This document shows positions 12,071-19,848 of a stretch of DNA of 64,000 bases, piece after piece; position 1 is the first letter of the stretch, and each line of letters opens with the position of its first letter. This DNA is from Brevibacterium sediminis (GTDB lineage: Bacteria; Actinomycetota; Actinomycetes; Actinomycetales; Brevibacteriaceae): contig NZ_JABKDD010000004.1 of NCBI RefSeq assembly GCF_013623905.1, positions 62,001 through 126,000 on the forward strand, in the 5' to 3' direction. The notes beneath the pieces were generated by a model. That model saw only the letters and a program-made list of their open reading frames with translations. It ran no database searches and was not told where the DNA came from. A program made the translations under genes and the position numbers.

Positions 12071-13585
12071 TCAGGCGTCGATGACGAGGTCGGTCTTCGC
12101 CGTCGAGCAGCACGGCAGGAACTTCCCCGCGTCGATCTCTCTGGCGCGGATTCCGCCCAGATGGTTCATCTCGACATCGCCGTCGAGCTTGACGACCTTG
12201 CAGGATCCGCACATGCCCTCCTGACAGTTCGCGGGGATCTTCACCCCCGCCTTCCGCGCGGCTTGGAGGACCGTTTCGTCCTCCCCAACGCAGACGTTGA
12301 GGCCGGTGCGCACAAACGACATTGTGTGCTCACCCTGCCCCACAGTAGGCAGTGCGGCCGGGTCGACGACGGCGATTTCGTCATCGTCGCCCGATCCCCC
12401 CGCCGAGGCGGCCGCCCCATCCTCAGCCGGGACCGCGGGCCCAGCGTCGGACTCAGATCCGGGCCCCATCTCGGCGAGGTTCTCATCGGTGACCCCGACG
12501 ACCTCGATCTCGACCTCGTCCTCGACCGGCACGACCGCCTCGGCGTCGACGGCTTCGGTCGGTGCGCCGACCGCCTCGACCGGTCCGTCGGCGTCGTACT
12601 CGGGTTCGTACATATCGAGCGCGGCCGGCTGGGACTCGAAGTACTCCTCGGTCGTCGCCGCGATCTCCTCAGCGATCTCGCCGGCGATGGCGACTTCCTC
12701 GGCGTATTCGGCACGGATCTCACGATCGCCGGAGAAGAACTCCATGAACACCGAGGTGTCGTCGACGCCGACTTCGCGCAGCAGTTCGGTCGCGGAGTTG
12801 AGGTATCCCTCCGGGCCGCAGGCGAAGACCTGCCGACCGTTGGCGTCGGGCACGAGCTCCTCGAGCAGCGACGTCGACAGCCGTCCCGTCCGCCCTTCCC
12901 ATTCGTCGCCGCATTCCCGATCGCCGAGGCAGTAGATGACCTTGATCCGGAAATCCACGTTCGCGAGGAAGTCGAGTTCCTCGGAGAAGGCGAAGGAGTC
13001 GGGGGCGGCTCCGTGGTAGAGGAGGACGACATCGGCCTGGCCGGGCAGCGAGTGGACGGTGCGGATCATCGACATCAGCGGGGTGATCCCGGCTCCGGCA
13101 GCGAGCAGCAGGAACCGTGCTCGCCGGTCATAATCGGCGAGGTGGAACGCACCGACAGGGCCGAGCATGTCGAGGACGGTGCCGGGGCGGATATTGTCAT
13201 GCGCCCAGGGCGACACCTTGCCCTTGGGGTCGCGTTTGATCGTGATCGAGAACGTCCACGGCTCGGTCGGGGCCGAGGAGATCGAATAGCTGCGCGACAC
13301 CGGCTCGGCATTCGGTCCGTCGATGGGGAAGTCGATGTTGATGTACTGCCCCGACCGGAACGCCAGGGGCGCCCCGTCCATGCGACGGAAGACGAAGACC
13401 ATCATCCCTCCCGCCTCGGGGATGGTCTCCACACATTCGGCGGCGAATTCCTGCGGGTGCCACGGACCCAGCGCGGTGGCGGCTCCGGCCGGCCCCGAGG
13501 CGCTCGAGAGCACGCGGTTCCAGGGCATCTCCAGTCCGCGCACCCGCTGGGCCAGCGGCAGCGCGGGCACAGCGGAGGATCTCAT
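12071..13585 (-). CDS. gbcB: Glycine betaine monooxygenase reductase subunit, with long acidic linker
   Basis: 504 residues. The N-terminal flavin/NAD reductase part has RSYSISSAP (FAD) and AAGAGITPLMSMIRTV (NAD). The C-terminal plant-type [2Fe-2S] ferredoxin has CQEGMCGSCK and FLPCCST. It would move electrons from NAD(P)H to the Rieske subunit. Between the domains, at residues about 285-420, is a strongly acidic low-complexity stretch (EEVAIAGEIAEEIAATTEEY, VEDEVEIEVVGV, GSGDDDEIAVVD). It makes the protein over 100 residues longer than the roughly 370-residue homologues I know of. The ATG overlaps the gbcA stop (ATGA). The betaine assignment rests on the partner subunit and the demethylase downstream; vanillate- or carnitine-type Rieske systems share this architecture. 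Confidence 0.85.
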   Translation of the reverse strand: MRSSAVPALPLAQRVRGLEMPWNRVLSSASGPAGAATALGPWHPQEFAAECVETIPEAGGMMVFVFRRMDGAPLAFRSGQYINIDFPIDGPNAEPVSRSYSISSAPTEPWTFSITIKRDPKGKVSPWAHDNIRPGTVLDMLGPVGAFHLADYDRRARFLLLAAGAGITPLMSMIRTVHSLPGQADVVLLYHGAAPDSFAFSEELDFLANVDFRIKVIYCLGDRECGDEWEGRTGRLSTSLLEELVPDANGRQVFACGPEGYLNSATELLREVGVDDTSVFMEFFSGDREIRAEYAEEVAIAGEIAEEIAATTEEYFESQPAALDMYEPEYDADGPVEAVGAPTEAVDAEAVVPVEDEVEIEVVGVTDENLAEMGPGSESDAGPAVPAEDGAAASAGGSGDDDEIAVVDPAALPTVGQGEHTMSFVRTGLNVCVGEDETVLQAARKAGVKIPANCQEGMCGSCKVVKLDGDVEMNHLGGIRAREIDAGKFLPCCSTAKTDLVIDA

Positions 13586-14880
13586 CCGACGTGCTCCCGC
13601 ATCCGCTGCACGTACCAGTTGATGAAGGCTTCGACCTGGTATTCGCTCTTCATATACGGACCCTGCTCATAGAACGGACTCGCCGCTCCCTGCTGGCAGA
13701 GTTCGACGAAGGCCTTGTCCTGCAGGTTGGTCTGCTTCCATGTGTGAGTGAGGGTCTCAAGGTCATAGTCGACGCCTTCGACGGCATCGTCGGCGACGAG
13801 CCAAGTGGTGCGCACGAGGGTCTTCGAGGCACTGATCGGGAATGCCGCGAAGGTGATGACGTGATCGCCGAGGAGGTGGAACCAGGAGTTCGGCTGCAGA
13901 TGCATCGAGCAGCGGCCGAGGCGGAAGTCCGGCAGATCGCCGAGCAGCTTCTTCGACAGCCGGCGCCCGTCTGCCGAGAAGGACTCCCCCGCTCCGTCGA
14001 GCGATTCGCGGGAAATGCGGATGCCGCCGACCCGGGTGTCGAGTTCTTCGACGACTTCATAGGGCAGGCCGTAGCGGCGGCAGCGGTATTCGAGGGAGGC
14101 CTGCGCCTGCTGGTTGCGGTCCCAGACGTCTTCGAGGTGGGGCGGGATCGTCTCATCGGTCAGGCCCCAGGTCGGGAACAGCGAGCACGCGAGCTCCGGG
14201 TGGCCGTCGCAGTGGTAGCACTCGCGGTTGTTCTCCATCACGAGCTTCCAGTTGCCCTCTTCGACGATGTTCTGCTGATAGGCGACTTTCGTCTTCGCCA
14301 GCTCATGAGGGGCGATATAAGGTTCGAAGATCTTCGCGGTCTCGTGGAAGTCCGTCGGCGGCTCTTCGGCCAGGCAGATGAACACGAGTCCGGCGGCGAT
14401 CTTCCCGTGCGCGCGTTTGAGTGCGTAGCAGGACTTGTCGAAGGTCATCTCCCCCGGCGCCGAGGCGTGGATGAGGTCGCCCTCGGGGGAGTACGTCCAC
14501 GAGTGGTAGCCGCAGACGAGGTTGCCCGTCGTTCCCTGCGCATCGGTGAGGACTCGTGCCCCGCGGTGGCGGCAGACGTTGTGGAGGACGTTGACGCCGC
14601 CGTCGTCGTTGTGCAGGACGATGAGGGAGTACGGACCGTAGTCGAGCGTGACATAGTCACCCGGCTCGGGGATCTCGGCGACGCTGCACGCGAAGACCCA
14701 ATGCTGACCGAAGATGGCCTGCATATCGAGATTGAAGAGGTTGGGATCCGTGTAGAACGGAGCTTCGAGCGAGAAGCCTGTCCGACGGGTGTCGAGTCGG
14801 ATTCGGGTCTCGTCGAGCTTCTCCTCGGTGAATCCCGCAGGGAAGCCCTTCTTCGTCGGTGCCAGGTTAGTAGCTGTCAA
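13582..14880 (-). CDS. gbcA: Glycine betaine monooxygenase, Rieske oxygenase subunit
   Basis: 432 residues. The Rieske [2Fe-2S] site is NVCRHRGARV (Cys103, His105) and NLVCGYHSWTY (Cys123, His126). The mononuclear iron site region ENNRECYHCDGHPEL follows near residue 215. Family members N-demethylate glycine betaine (GbcA) or related quaternary amines to the tertiary amine plus formaldehyde. Start: the only sensible reading uses TTG at 14880 with GGGAG seven bases upstream; an ATG seven bases earlier is out of frame and stops at once. First gene of the operon, divergent from LysR. Confidence 0.86.
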   Translation of the reverse strand: MTATNLAPTKKGFPAGFTEEKLDETRIRLDTRRTGFSLEAPFYTDPNLFNLDMQAIFGQHWVFACSVAEIPEPGDYVTLDYGPYSLIVLHNDDGGVNVLHNVCRHRGARVLTDAQGTTGNLVCGYHSWTYSPEGDLIHASAPGEMTFDKSCYALKRAHGKIAAGLVFICLAEEPPTDFHETAKIFEPYIAPHELAKTKVAYQQNIVEEGNWKLVMENNRECYHCDGHPELACSLFPTWGLTDETIPPHLEDVWDRNQQAQASLEYRCRRYGLPYEVVEELDTRVGGIRISRESLDGAGESFSADGRRLSKKLLGDLPDFRLGRCSMHLQPNSWFHLLGDHVITFAAFPISASKTLVRTTWLVADDAVEGVDYDLETLTHTWKQTNLQDKAFVELCQQGAASPFYEQGPYMKSEYQVEAFINWYVQRMREHVG

Positions 14881-15050
14881 TGCTCATCTCCCTTGATGTC
14901 TGCCTGCAGCGGCCCACCGATGGAAGGGGCGAAATCCTCGGCGGAGACCGCGGAGACCGTGTGCTGCCGGAACGATCTCGACAGTCACACTAGCGAGGAA
15001 CTCCCTGCAGAAAAAGCGCGAGATTTCGTTACATATTCTGCGGATTCACT

Positions 15051-15064
15051 GCATAATTGTGCGC
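15051..15064 (+). promoter_or_regulatory. -10 box of a probable leaderless LysR transcript
   Basis: CATAAT at 15051-15056 lies 8 bases before ATG 15065 and no ribosome site is present. The expected transcription start falls at or next to the ATG, which implies a leaderless message. Confidence 0.45.
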
Positions 15065-15997
15065 ATGATCGATCCGCGCCTGACGACACTGCGCACCTTC
15101 GCCGCCTGCGGCACCATCGCCGCCACCGCCGAGCTCACCGGCTACTCCGCATCGGCGGTCTCCGGCCAGCTCAGAGAGCTGCAGCAGACCCTGGACATGA
15201 CCCTTCTCGTCAAGGACGGCCGCGGCCTGCGACTGACTGCGACGGGGCGCTACCTCGTCCGCCGCTCCGACGAACTGACCGCCGCATGGGAGGACATCCG
15301 CGCCGGCGCGCTCGGGGCCGGGGATCAGGCCCCCACTCACTTCGGAATCGGGGGCTTCTCGACCGCATCCTCGAACCTGCTCGCGCCCTTGGCGGCGAAC
15401 CTGCGGGCTTCACGGCCGAAGGTCCGCGTCCACGTGATCGAGGCGACTCCGACTCGCTGCTTCGAGCTCCTCGTCGCCGAGCGCATCGACCTCGCCGTCA
15501 TCGTCTCGATGCAGGGCAATGTCCAGGTCGAGGAGGATCCCCGCTTCGAGAGCATCGACCTCCTCGACGATCCCCTCGACGTCATGGTGCCTTCAGGCCA
15601 CCCTGCGGCGGGCAGGGAGTCGGTGACTCTCAGCGAGCTCGCCGGTGAGGATTGGATCACGGCCGGCCCTGGCTCGCCCTATCATTCGCTCTTCATCGCC
15701 GCGTTCACCGCCGCGGGAGTGACGCCGACGGTCGCGCACGAGTCCGCGGAGTGGGAGACGTCGGCGGCCCTGGTCGGCGCCGGGGTCGGAGTGAGCCTGC
15801 TGCCGAGGCTGGCCAGCCTCGCCGGAGAGGACAACGTCAGCCGGGTGCGGCTGACGGGTACCGGGAGACTGAGCCGGAAGATCATCGCCGCTGTCCGCGC
15901 CGGCAGTCGCAGATCCCCGCTGATCAGGGATTCCCTTCAACATCTGCGCACGACCTCCCAGTACATCCTCTCGACGCGCCTGCGCGAAGACTCCTGA
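15065..15997 (+). CDS. LysR family transcriptional regulator
   Basis: About 310 residues. The N-terminal winged helix reads LTTLRTFAACGTIAATAELTGYSASAVSGQLRELQQTLDMTLL (residues 6-48). A periplasmic-binding-like effector domain follows, with the usual PSGHPAA and ESAEWETSAALVGAGVGVSLLPRLA segments. ATG at 15065 is preferred because the -10 box sits just upstream; GTG at 15059 is in frame. It is divergent from gbcA across about 180 bases, so it probably activates betaine degradation. Known gbc loci often use AraC-type GbdR; a LysR would be a different control design. Confidence 0.87.
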   Translation: MIDPRLTTLRTFAACGTIAATAELTGYSASAVSGQLRELQQTLDMTLLVKDGRGLRLTATGRYLVRRSDELTAAWEDIRAGALGAGDQAPTHFGIGGFSTASSNLLAPLAANLRASRPKVRVHVIEATPTRCFELLVAERIDLAVIVSMQGNVQVEEDPRFESIDLLDDPLDVMVPSGHPAAGRESVTLSELAGEDWITAGPGSPYHSLFIAAFTAAGVTPTVAHESAEWETSAALVGAGVGVSLLPRLASLAGEDNVSRVRLTGTGRLSRKIIAAVRAGSRRSPLIRDSLQHLRTTSQYILSTRLREDS

Positions 15998-16068
15998 AAC
16001 GGCACCTCTGCCCGGCCACCGACACGGGGGCTTGACAGAGCTCTCTCACGACGGCGAGACTGCATCTA

Positions 16069-16084
16069 AGTCTGATGTCAGACT
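16069..16084. promoter_or_regulatory. Palindromic operator upstream of fdhA
   Basis: AGTCTGATGTCAGACT is a perfect 7-base inverted repeat around a 2-base centre, followed by a second TGATATGTCAGA half-like sequence. TTGACA at 16032-16037 could be a -35 box. The site lies about 85 bases before the fdhA ATG. The regulator is not identifiable; GntR/FCD proteins use sites of this size. Confidence 0.5.
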
Positions 16085-16168
16085 GATATGTCAGAGCTGT
16101 CGACGAGCTCCCGTTCGTCGCACTCGCATATCGAATTCCCACGCTTTCGCACCCATGGAGGCTCAACG

Positions 16169-17383
16169 ATGAGCAATAAGGCAATCAGCTATGCAGGTCC
16201 CGGGAAGGTCGAGGTAATCGACACCGAGTACCCGGAATTCGTCCTCAAGGACGGGCCTGGAGTCAATCCCGCCAATATCGGCCGCAAGGTCGATCACGGT
16301 GTCATCCTCAAGACGGTGGCGACGAACATCTGCGGCTCCGACCAGCACATGGTCCGGGGCCGTACGACTGCCCCGGAGGGTCTCGTGCTCGGACACGAGA
16401 TCACCGGTGAGGTCGTCGAGGTGGGCCGAGACGTCGAATTCGTCAAGGTCGGCGATCTCGTGTCGGTGCCGTTCAACATCTCGTGCGGTCGCTGCCGCAA
16501 CTGCAAGGAAGGCAAGACCGGCATCTGCCTCAACGTCAATCCCGATCGTCCGGGCTCGGCCTATGGCTATGTCGATATGGGCGGCTGGGTCGGCGGTCAG
16601 GCCGAGTACGTGCTCGTGCCCTATGCCGACTGGAACGTCCTGAAGTTCCCGGACAAGGATCAGGCGATGGAGAAGATCCTCGACCTCACGATGCTCTCCG
16701 ACATCTTCCCCACCGGGTTCCACGGCGCCGTCAGCGCCGGTGTCGGGGTGGGTTCGACGGTCTACGTCGCAGGTGCGGGTCCGGTCGGAATCGCCGCGGC
16801 CACCTCGGCGCTTCTGCTCGGCGCGGCCTGCGTCATCGTCGGCGATCTCAACGAGGATCGACTGGCTCAGGCCCGCGGATTCGGGTGCGAGACGGTCGAC
16901 GTGTCCAAGGGCGACCCGAAGGACCAGATCGCGCAGATCCTCGGCGAGCCCGAGGTCGACTGCGGAATCGACGCCGTCGGCTTCGAGGCGCGCGGACACG
17001 GCAAGGACGCCAGCCACGAGGCGCCGGCAACGGTGCTCAACTCGCTCATGGACATCACCCGAGCCGGCGGCAGCCTCGGCATTCCCGGCCTCTACGTCAC
17101 CGGCGATCCGGGCGCGCCCGATGAGGCGGCGAAGGAAGGGTCGCTGTCGATGCGGTTCGGACTCGGCTTCGCGAAGTCGCATGTGTTCGTGACCGGCCAG
17201 TGCCCGGTGATGAAGTACAACCGGGGGCTGATGCAGGCGATCCTGCACGACAAGGTCTCGATCGCGAAGAACGTCAATGCGACCCCGATCCGCCTCGAGG
17301 ATGCCCCGCAGGGCTACGCCGACTTCGACTCCGGTGTCGCGAAGAAGTTCGTCCTCGACCCGCACGGCCTCATCTCCGCCTGA
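16169..17383 (+). CDS. fdhA: Glutathione-independent formaldehyde dehydrogenase, zinc type
   Basis: 404 residues of the zinc alcohol dehydrogenase family. Catalytic zinc region ATNICGSDQHMVRGR and GHEITGEV; structural-zinc cysteines CGRCRNCKEGKTGIC; NAD domain GAGPVGIAAA near residue 200. The GSDQHMVRGR and GYVDMGGWVGGQAEYVLVPY segments match the Pseudomonas putida FdhA type, which oxidises formaldehyde to formate using NAD without glutathione. ATG at 16169 follows GGAGG about 10 bases upstream; the longer frame from 16088 is unlikely. Placed next to betaine demethylation genes, it removes the formaldehyde they release. Confidence 0.9.
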   Translation: MSNKAISYAGPGKVEVIDTEYPEFVLKDGPGVNPANIGRKVDHGVILKTVATNICGSDQHMVRGRTTAPEGLVLGHEITGEVVEVGRDVEFVKVGDLVSVPFNISCGRCRNCKEGKTGICLNVNPDRPGSAYGYVDMGGWVGGQAEYVLVPYADWNVLKFPDKDQAMEKILDLTMLSDIFPTGFHGAVSAGVGVGSTVYVAGAGPVGIAAATSALLLGAACVIVGDLNEDRLAQARGFGCETVDVSKGDPKDQIAQILGEPEVDCGIDAVGFEARGHGKDASHEAPATVLNSLMDITRAGGSLGIPGLYVTGDPGAPDEAAKEGSLSMRFGLGFAKSHVFVTGQCPVMKYNRGLMQAILHDKVSIAKNVNATPIRLEDAPQGYADFDSGVAKKFVLDPHGLISA

Positions 17384-17446
17384 GGCTCTCAGACCTCACG
17401 CTGAGCCCGAGCTTCTCATGGCCGAAAGCCGGGTGAAGCGGTGAGA

Positions 17447-17513
17447 AGTGGTCGCAATCGGATACTTTCAGGACGACCTCCTGAGTATCCGATTGCGACC
17501 ACTGTTTTGTGCC
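17447..17513. repeat. Dispersed hairpin, family A, copy 1 (in the 17384-17695 gap)
   Basis: Two perfect 20-base arms (17447-17466 and 17484-17503, starting AGTGGTCGCAATCGG) enclose a 17-base loop and are followed by GTTTTGTGCC. All 67 bases are identical to 26311-26377. It lies 63 bases after fdhA and can terminate it, but the exact copy elsewhere marks a dispersed element. The rest of the 312-base gap holds only the GntR promoter that I can see. Confidence 0.85.
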
Positions 17514-17659
17514 CCATGGACCGAAATGAGAGCACCCAAGTGACGTATCTTGCATGGCAGAATTTGCCACGCGGTCGTGTGTAGATGCACTCGAGCCTAG
17601 GTCGCAGCCAAAGAAAACATTGCCATTGCGGCCAAGCGCGAGGATAGACCACATTCGCC

Positions 17660-17690
17660 TTGACCCTTTTGATGCATGCAACATAGCATC
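17660..17690 (+). promoter_or_regulatory. Promoter and autoregulatory site of the GntR gene
   Basis: TTGACC at 17660-17665 with a CATAGC box about 17 bases on predicts a start at the ATG (leaderless). The spacer holds ATGCATGCAACA (17672-17683) inside the dyad GATGC-N10-GCATC. The same word appears at the divergent promoter at 23365-23497. Confidence 0.5.
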
Positions 17691-17695
17691 GGGCT

Positions 17696-18376
17696 ATGCA
17701 GAATTCTCCCGATTCCCCGCCACCCACGCTTCTCGAGCGTATCCGGTCGAAGATCACCAGCGGCGAACTGGAACCGGGCAATCCGCTCTCCGAGGTCTCC
17801 CTCGCACAGGAGTTCGATGTCAGCCGAACCCCGATCCGAGAGGTCCTCAAGCAGCTCCAGCTCGAGGGCCTCATCGAAATCCGCCCAAAGGTCGGCACCT
17901 TCATCCGCGAGCCGAACCGACGCGAGATCGTCGAGCTCTTCCAGCTCAAGGAGGTCCTCGAAGGCCTGGCCGCCGCCCTGATGGCTCGCCGCGGGCCCTG
18001 CCCGGAACTCGACCAGCTCGAAGAGATCGTCGCAGCATCAGAGGTGTCGTCGAACGCAGGCGACACAGACACCTACGCTTCGCAGGTTCAGGACTTCCAC
18101 CAGACCCTCGTCGACGGAGCGGACAACAACAAACTCGTCGAACAGTACTCGCGCCTGATGAATCAGCTCGCTTACTTCAGACTCGTGCGCAAAACTCTCA
18201 ACCATCCGGGCAGGGCAGTGGACTCGAGCCGAGAGCACCGCCAGATTCTCACGATGATCCAGGACAAGGACCCGTTCGGCGCCGAAACGACGATGCGTGC
18301 GCACGTGTTCGCCTCGACCCAGGAACTCCTCGTTCCACAGACACGCACCACCCTGTCTCTCGAGCGCGACTCCTGA
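17696..18376 (+). CDS. GntR family regulator, FCD subfamily
   Basis: 226 residues. The winged helix at residues 11-70 is GntR-type (LLERIRSKITSGELEPGNPL, AQEFDVSRTPIREVLKQLQL, GLIEIRPKVGTF). The C-terminal all-helical FCD domain carries DFHQTLVDGADN and EHRQILTMIQDKDPFGAETTMRAHV, with candidate metal/ligand Asp and His residues. It is transcribed toward the convergent LLM operon. Its promoter shares a site with the divergent promoter at 23.4 kb, so it probably controls both the monooxygenase operon and the flavin reductase/BCCT operon. Confidence 0.9.
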   Translation: MQNSPDSPPPTLLERIRSKITSGELEPGNPLSEVSLAQEFDVSRTPIREVLKQLQLEGLIEIRPKVGTFIREPNRREIVELFQLKEVLEGLAAALMARRGPCPELDQLEEIVAASEVSSNAGDTDTYASQVQDFHQTLVDGADNNKLVEQYSRLMNQLAYFRLVRKTLNHPGRAVDSSREHRQILTMIQDKDPFGAETTMRAHVFASTQELLVPQTRTTLSLERDS

Positions 18377-18428
18377 CTTCCAGAAAACGGCCGGACCACC
18401 TGATGCTGAGCCGTCGCCACCTCTGACG

Positions 18429-18476
18429 CACGCCAGCGGGGCCGGGAAACTCTATGTTTCCCGGCCCCGTTGGCGT
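18429..18476. terminator. Bidirectional terminator hairpin
   Basis: A long dyad, CGGGGCCGGGAAAC / GTTTCCCGGCCCCG with a 5-base loop and outer ACGCCA/TGGCGT pairing, lies between the convergent GntR and LLM genes. Confidence 0.75.
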
Positions 18477-18500
18477 ACGCCGTCAGGCGAACTGGTCACC

Positions 18501-19547
18501 TCACTGGAAGTTCGGAACCACCTCGTCGATGAAGAGCTGCAGGGACGCCTTCTTCTCATCATGGCTGAGCGCGTTGTCCGACCAGAAGCTGTACTCGTCG
18601 TAGCCGAGGTCCTCGTAGTGGCGGATGCGTTCGGTCACCTCCGCCGGGGTGCCGATCATCGCTGACTTGTGCAGCGACTCGAGCTCGAATTCGGGGCGGT
18701 CGGCGAAGTTCTCCTCCGGGGTCGGATCGAGGAATCCGTCGACGGGGTCCTTCTTCCCGAAGGCCCACGACGAGAACGTCCGGTAGTACTTGTTCACCCC
18801 GGCGGCACCCACCTTCCAACCGTCCGGCTCCTCCGGGGAGTGGACGTAGGTGTGGCGCAGCACCATGATCTCGGGGCGCTTTTCGACCTCGGGATGGGCG
18901 GCGACCGCGGTGTTGAATTTGTTCATCAGGTCTTCGACCTCACGGTCGTCCTTCATCAGCGGCGTGACCTGGACGTTGCAGCCGTTGGCGACGGCGAAGT
19001 CATGAGTCTCGGGGCTGCGGGCGGCCAGCCAGATCGGAGGAGTCGGGTTCTGCACCGGCTTCGGCACGGCCGTCGAGACGGGGAACTGCCAATGCTTGCC
19101 CTCATGGGCGTAGTCACCTTGGAGCAGTTCCTTCATCGCCGGAACGAGTTCACGCAGATATTCACCACCGTCGGCTGCCGGCATACCATCGGCCAGACGG
19201 TTGAACTCAAACTGGTAGGCACCGCGGGCGATGCCGACCTCGGCCCGACCGCCGCTGAGCACATCGAGCAGAGCCACCTCGCCGGCAGCTCGGATCGGGT
19301 GCCAGAACGGGGCGATGATCGTGCCCGACCCCAACCGGATCGTCGACGTCTCGGCGGCCAAGTAGGCCAGCTGCGGCATCGGGCTCGGCGAGGATACGTA
19401 CTCCATCGAATGGTGCTCACCGATCCAGACAGTGCCGAAACCTCCGGCTTCGGCGATCTTGACGAGCTCGACGAGGTTCTTCCAATGCTCTTGAGGGCTG
19501 ACCGAGTCGTCCCAGCGTTCCATGTGCAGGAAGAGTGAAAAGCGCAT
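18501..19547 (-). CDS. LLM-class flavin-dependent monooxygenase
   Basis: 348 residues of the bacterial luciferase-like (LLM) fold. Markers are GGFGTVWIGEHHSMEY near residue 35, IRLGSGTIIAPFWHPIRAAGEVALLDVLSGGRAEVGIARG (about 70-110), and PPIWLAARSPETHDFAVANG. Such enzymes use reduced FMN and oxygen for hydroxylation, Baeyer-Villiger or ring-opening reactions and need a separate flavin reductase; the fused reductase at 23490-24452 is the obvious partner. It is the last gene of the operon 23347 to 18501. ATG has AAAGGAA upstream. Confidence 0.9.
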   Translation of the reverse strand: MRFSLFLHMERWDDSVSPQEHWKNLVELVKIAEAGGFGTVWIGEHHSMEYVSSPSPMPQLAYLAAETSTIRLGSGTIIAPFWHPIRAAGEVALLDVLSGGRAEVGIARGAYQFEFNRLADGMPAADGGEYLRELVPAMKELLQGDYAHEGKHWQFPVSTAVPKPVQNPTPPIWLAARSPETHDFAVANGCNVQVTPLMKDDREVEDLMNKFNTAVAAHPEVEKRPEIMVLRHTYVHSPEEPDGWKVGAAGVNKYYRTFSSWAFGKKDPVDGFLDPTPEENFADRPEFELESLHKSAMIGTPAEVTERIRHYEDLGYDEYSFWSDNALSHDEKKASLQLFIDEVVPNFQ

Positions 19548-19622
19548 GATGGTTCCTTTCCCAGCGGAGGCCTCCGTGCCTCCGACATGTTCTTCAGTGA
19601 TGTGTGATCGCCGTGGCGGTAT

Positions 19623-19844
19623 TCAACCGTCGGTCTCCCGAACACCGGCCGCGGCACTCTCGCGTTCGGTGATCGTCGTGTTCGTCCGCGACCAGAGGTC
19701 CTTCTCTACTTCGCGGACGATCACGGTGATGTTCTCGTCGGCGGCTCCCGTCGTGGATGCGGCAACTTCATGAACTCCGGCGATGAGGGCACGCAGCTGT
19801 TCGGGAGTGCGGCCTCTCGCGATCGAGATATCGATGAGCGGCAT
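19623..19844 (-). CDS. 4-oxalocrotonate tautomerase family protein
   Basis: 73 residues starting MPLIDISIARGRTPEQLRAL, the classic 4-OT N-terminus where Pro, exposed after Met removal, is the catalytic base. Arg is present in the RGR segment. It would interconvert enol and keto forms of an unsaturated acid produced in the pathway. The start lies 4 bases after the aldehyde dehydrogenase stop. The C-terminus is slightly longer and more charged than the 62-residue classical enzyme. Confidence 0.82.
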   Translation of the reverse strand: MPLIDISIARGRTPEQLRALIAGVHEVAASTTGAADENITVIVREVEKDLWSRTNTTITERESAAAGVRETDG

Positions 19845-19848
19845 GATC

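Noticed and set aside
17447..17513. CRISPR or attachment site reading of hairpin family A
   Set aside because: There are no regularly spaced direct repeats with spacers, no integrase and no tRNA nearby; the units are single hairpins.
17416..18072. Minus-strand frame covering hairpin A1 and the GntR gene
   Set aside because: It shares residues with a frame at 25334-26416 only because both cross the hairpin repeat; neither has coding character.
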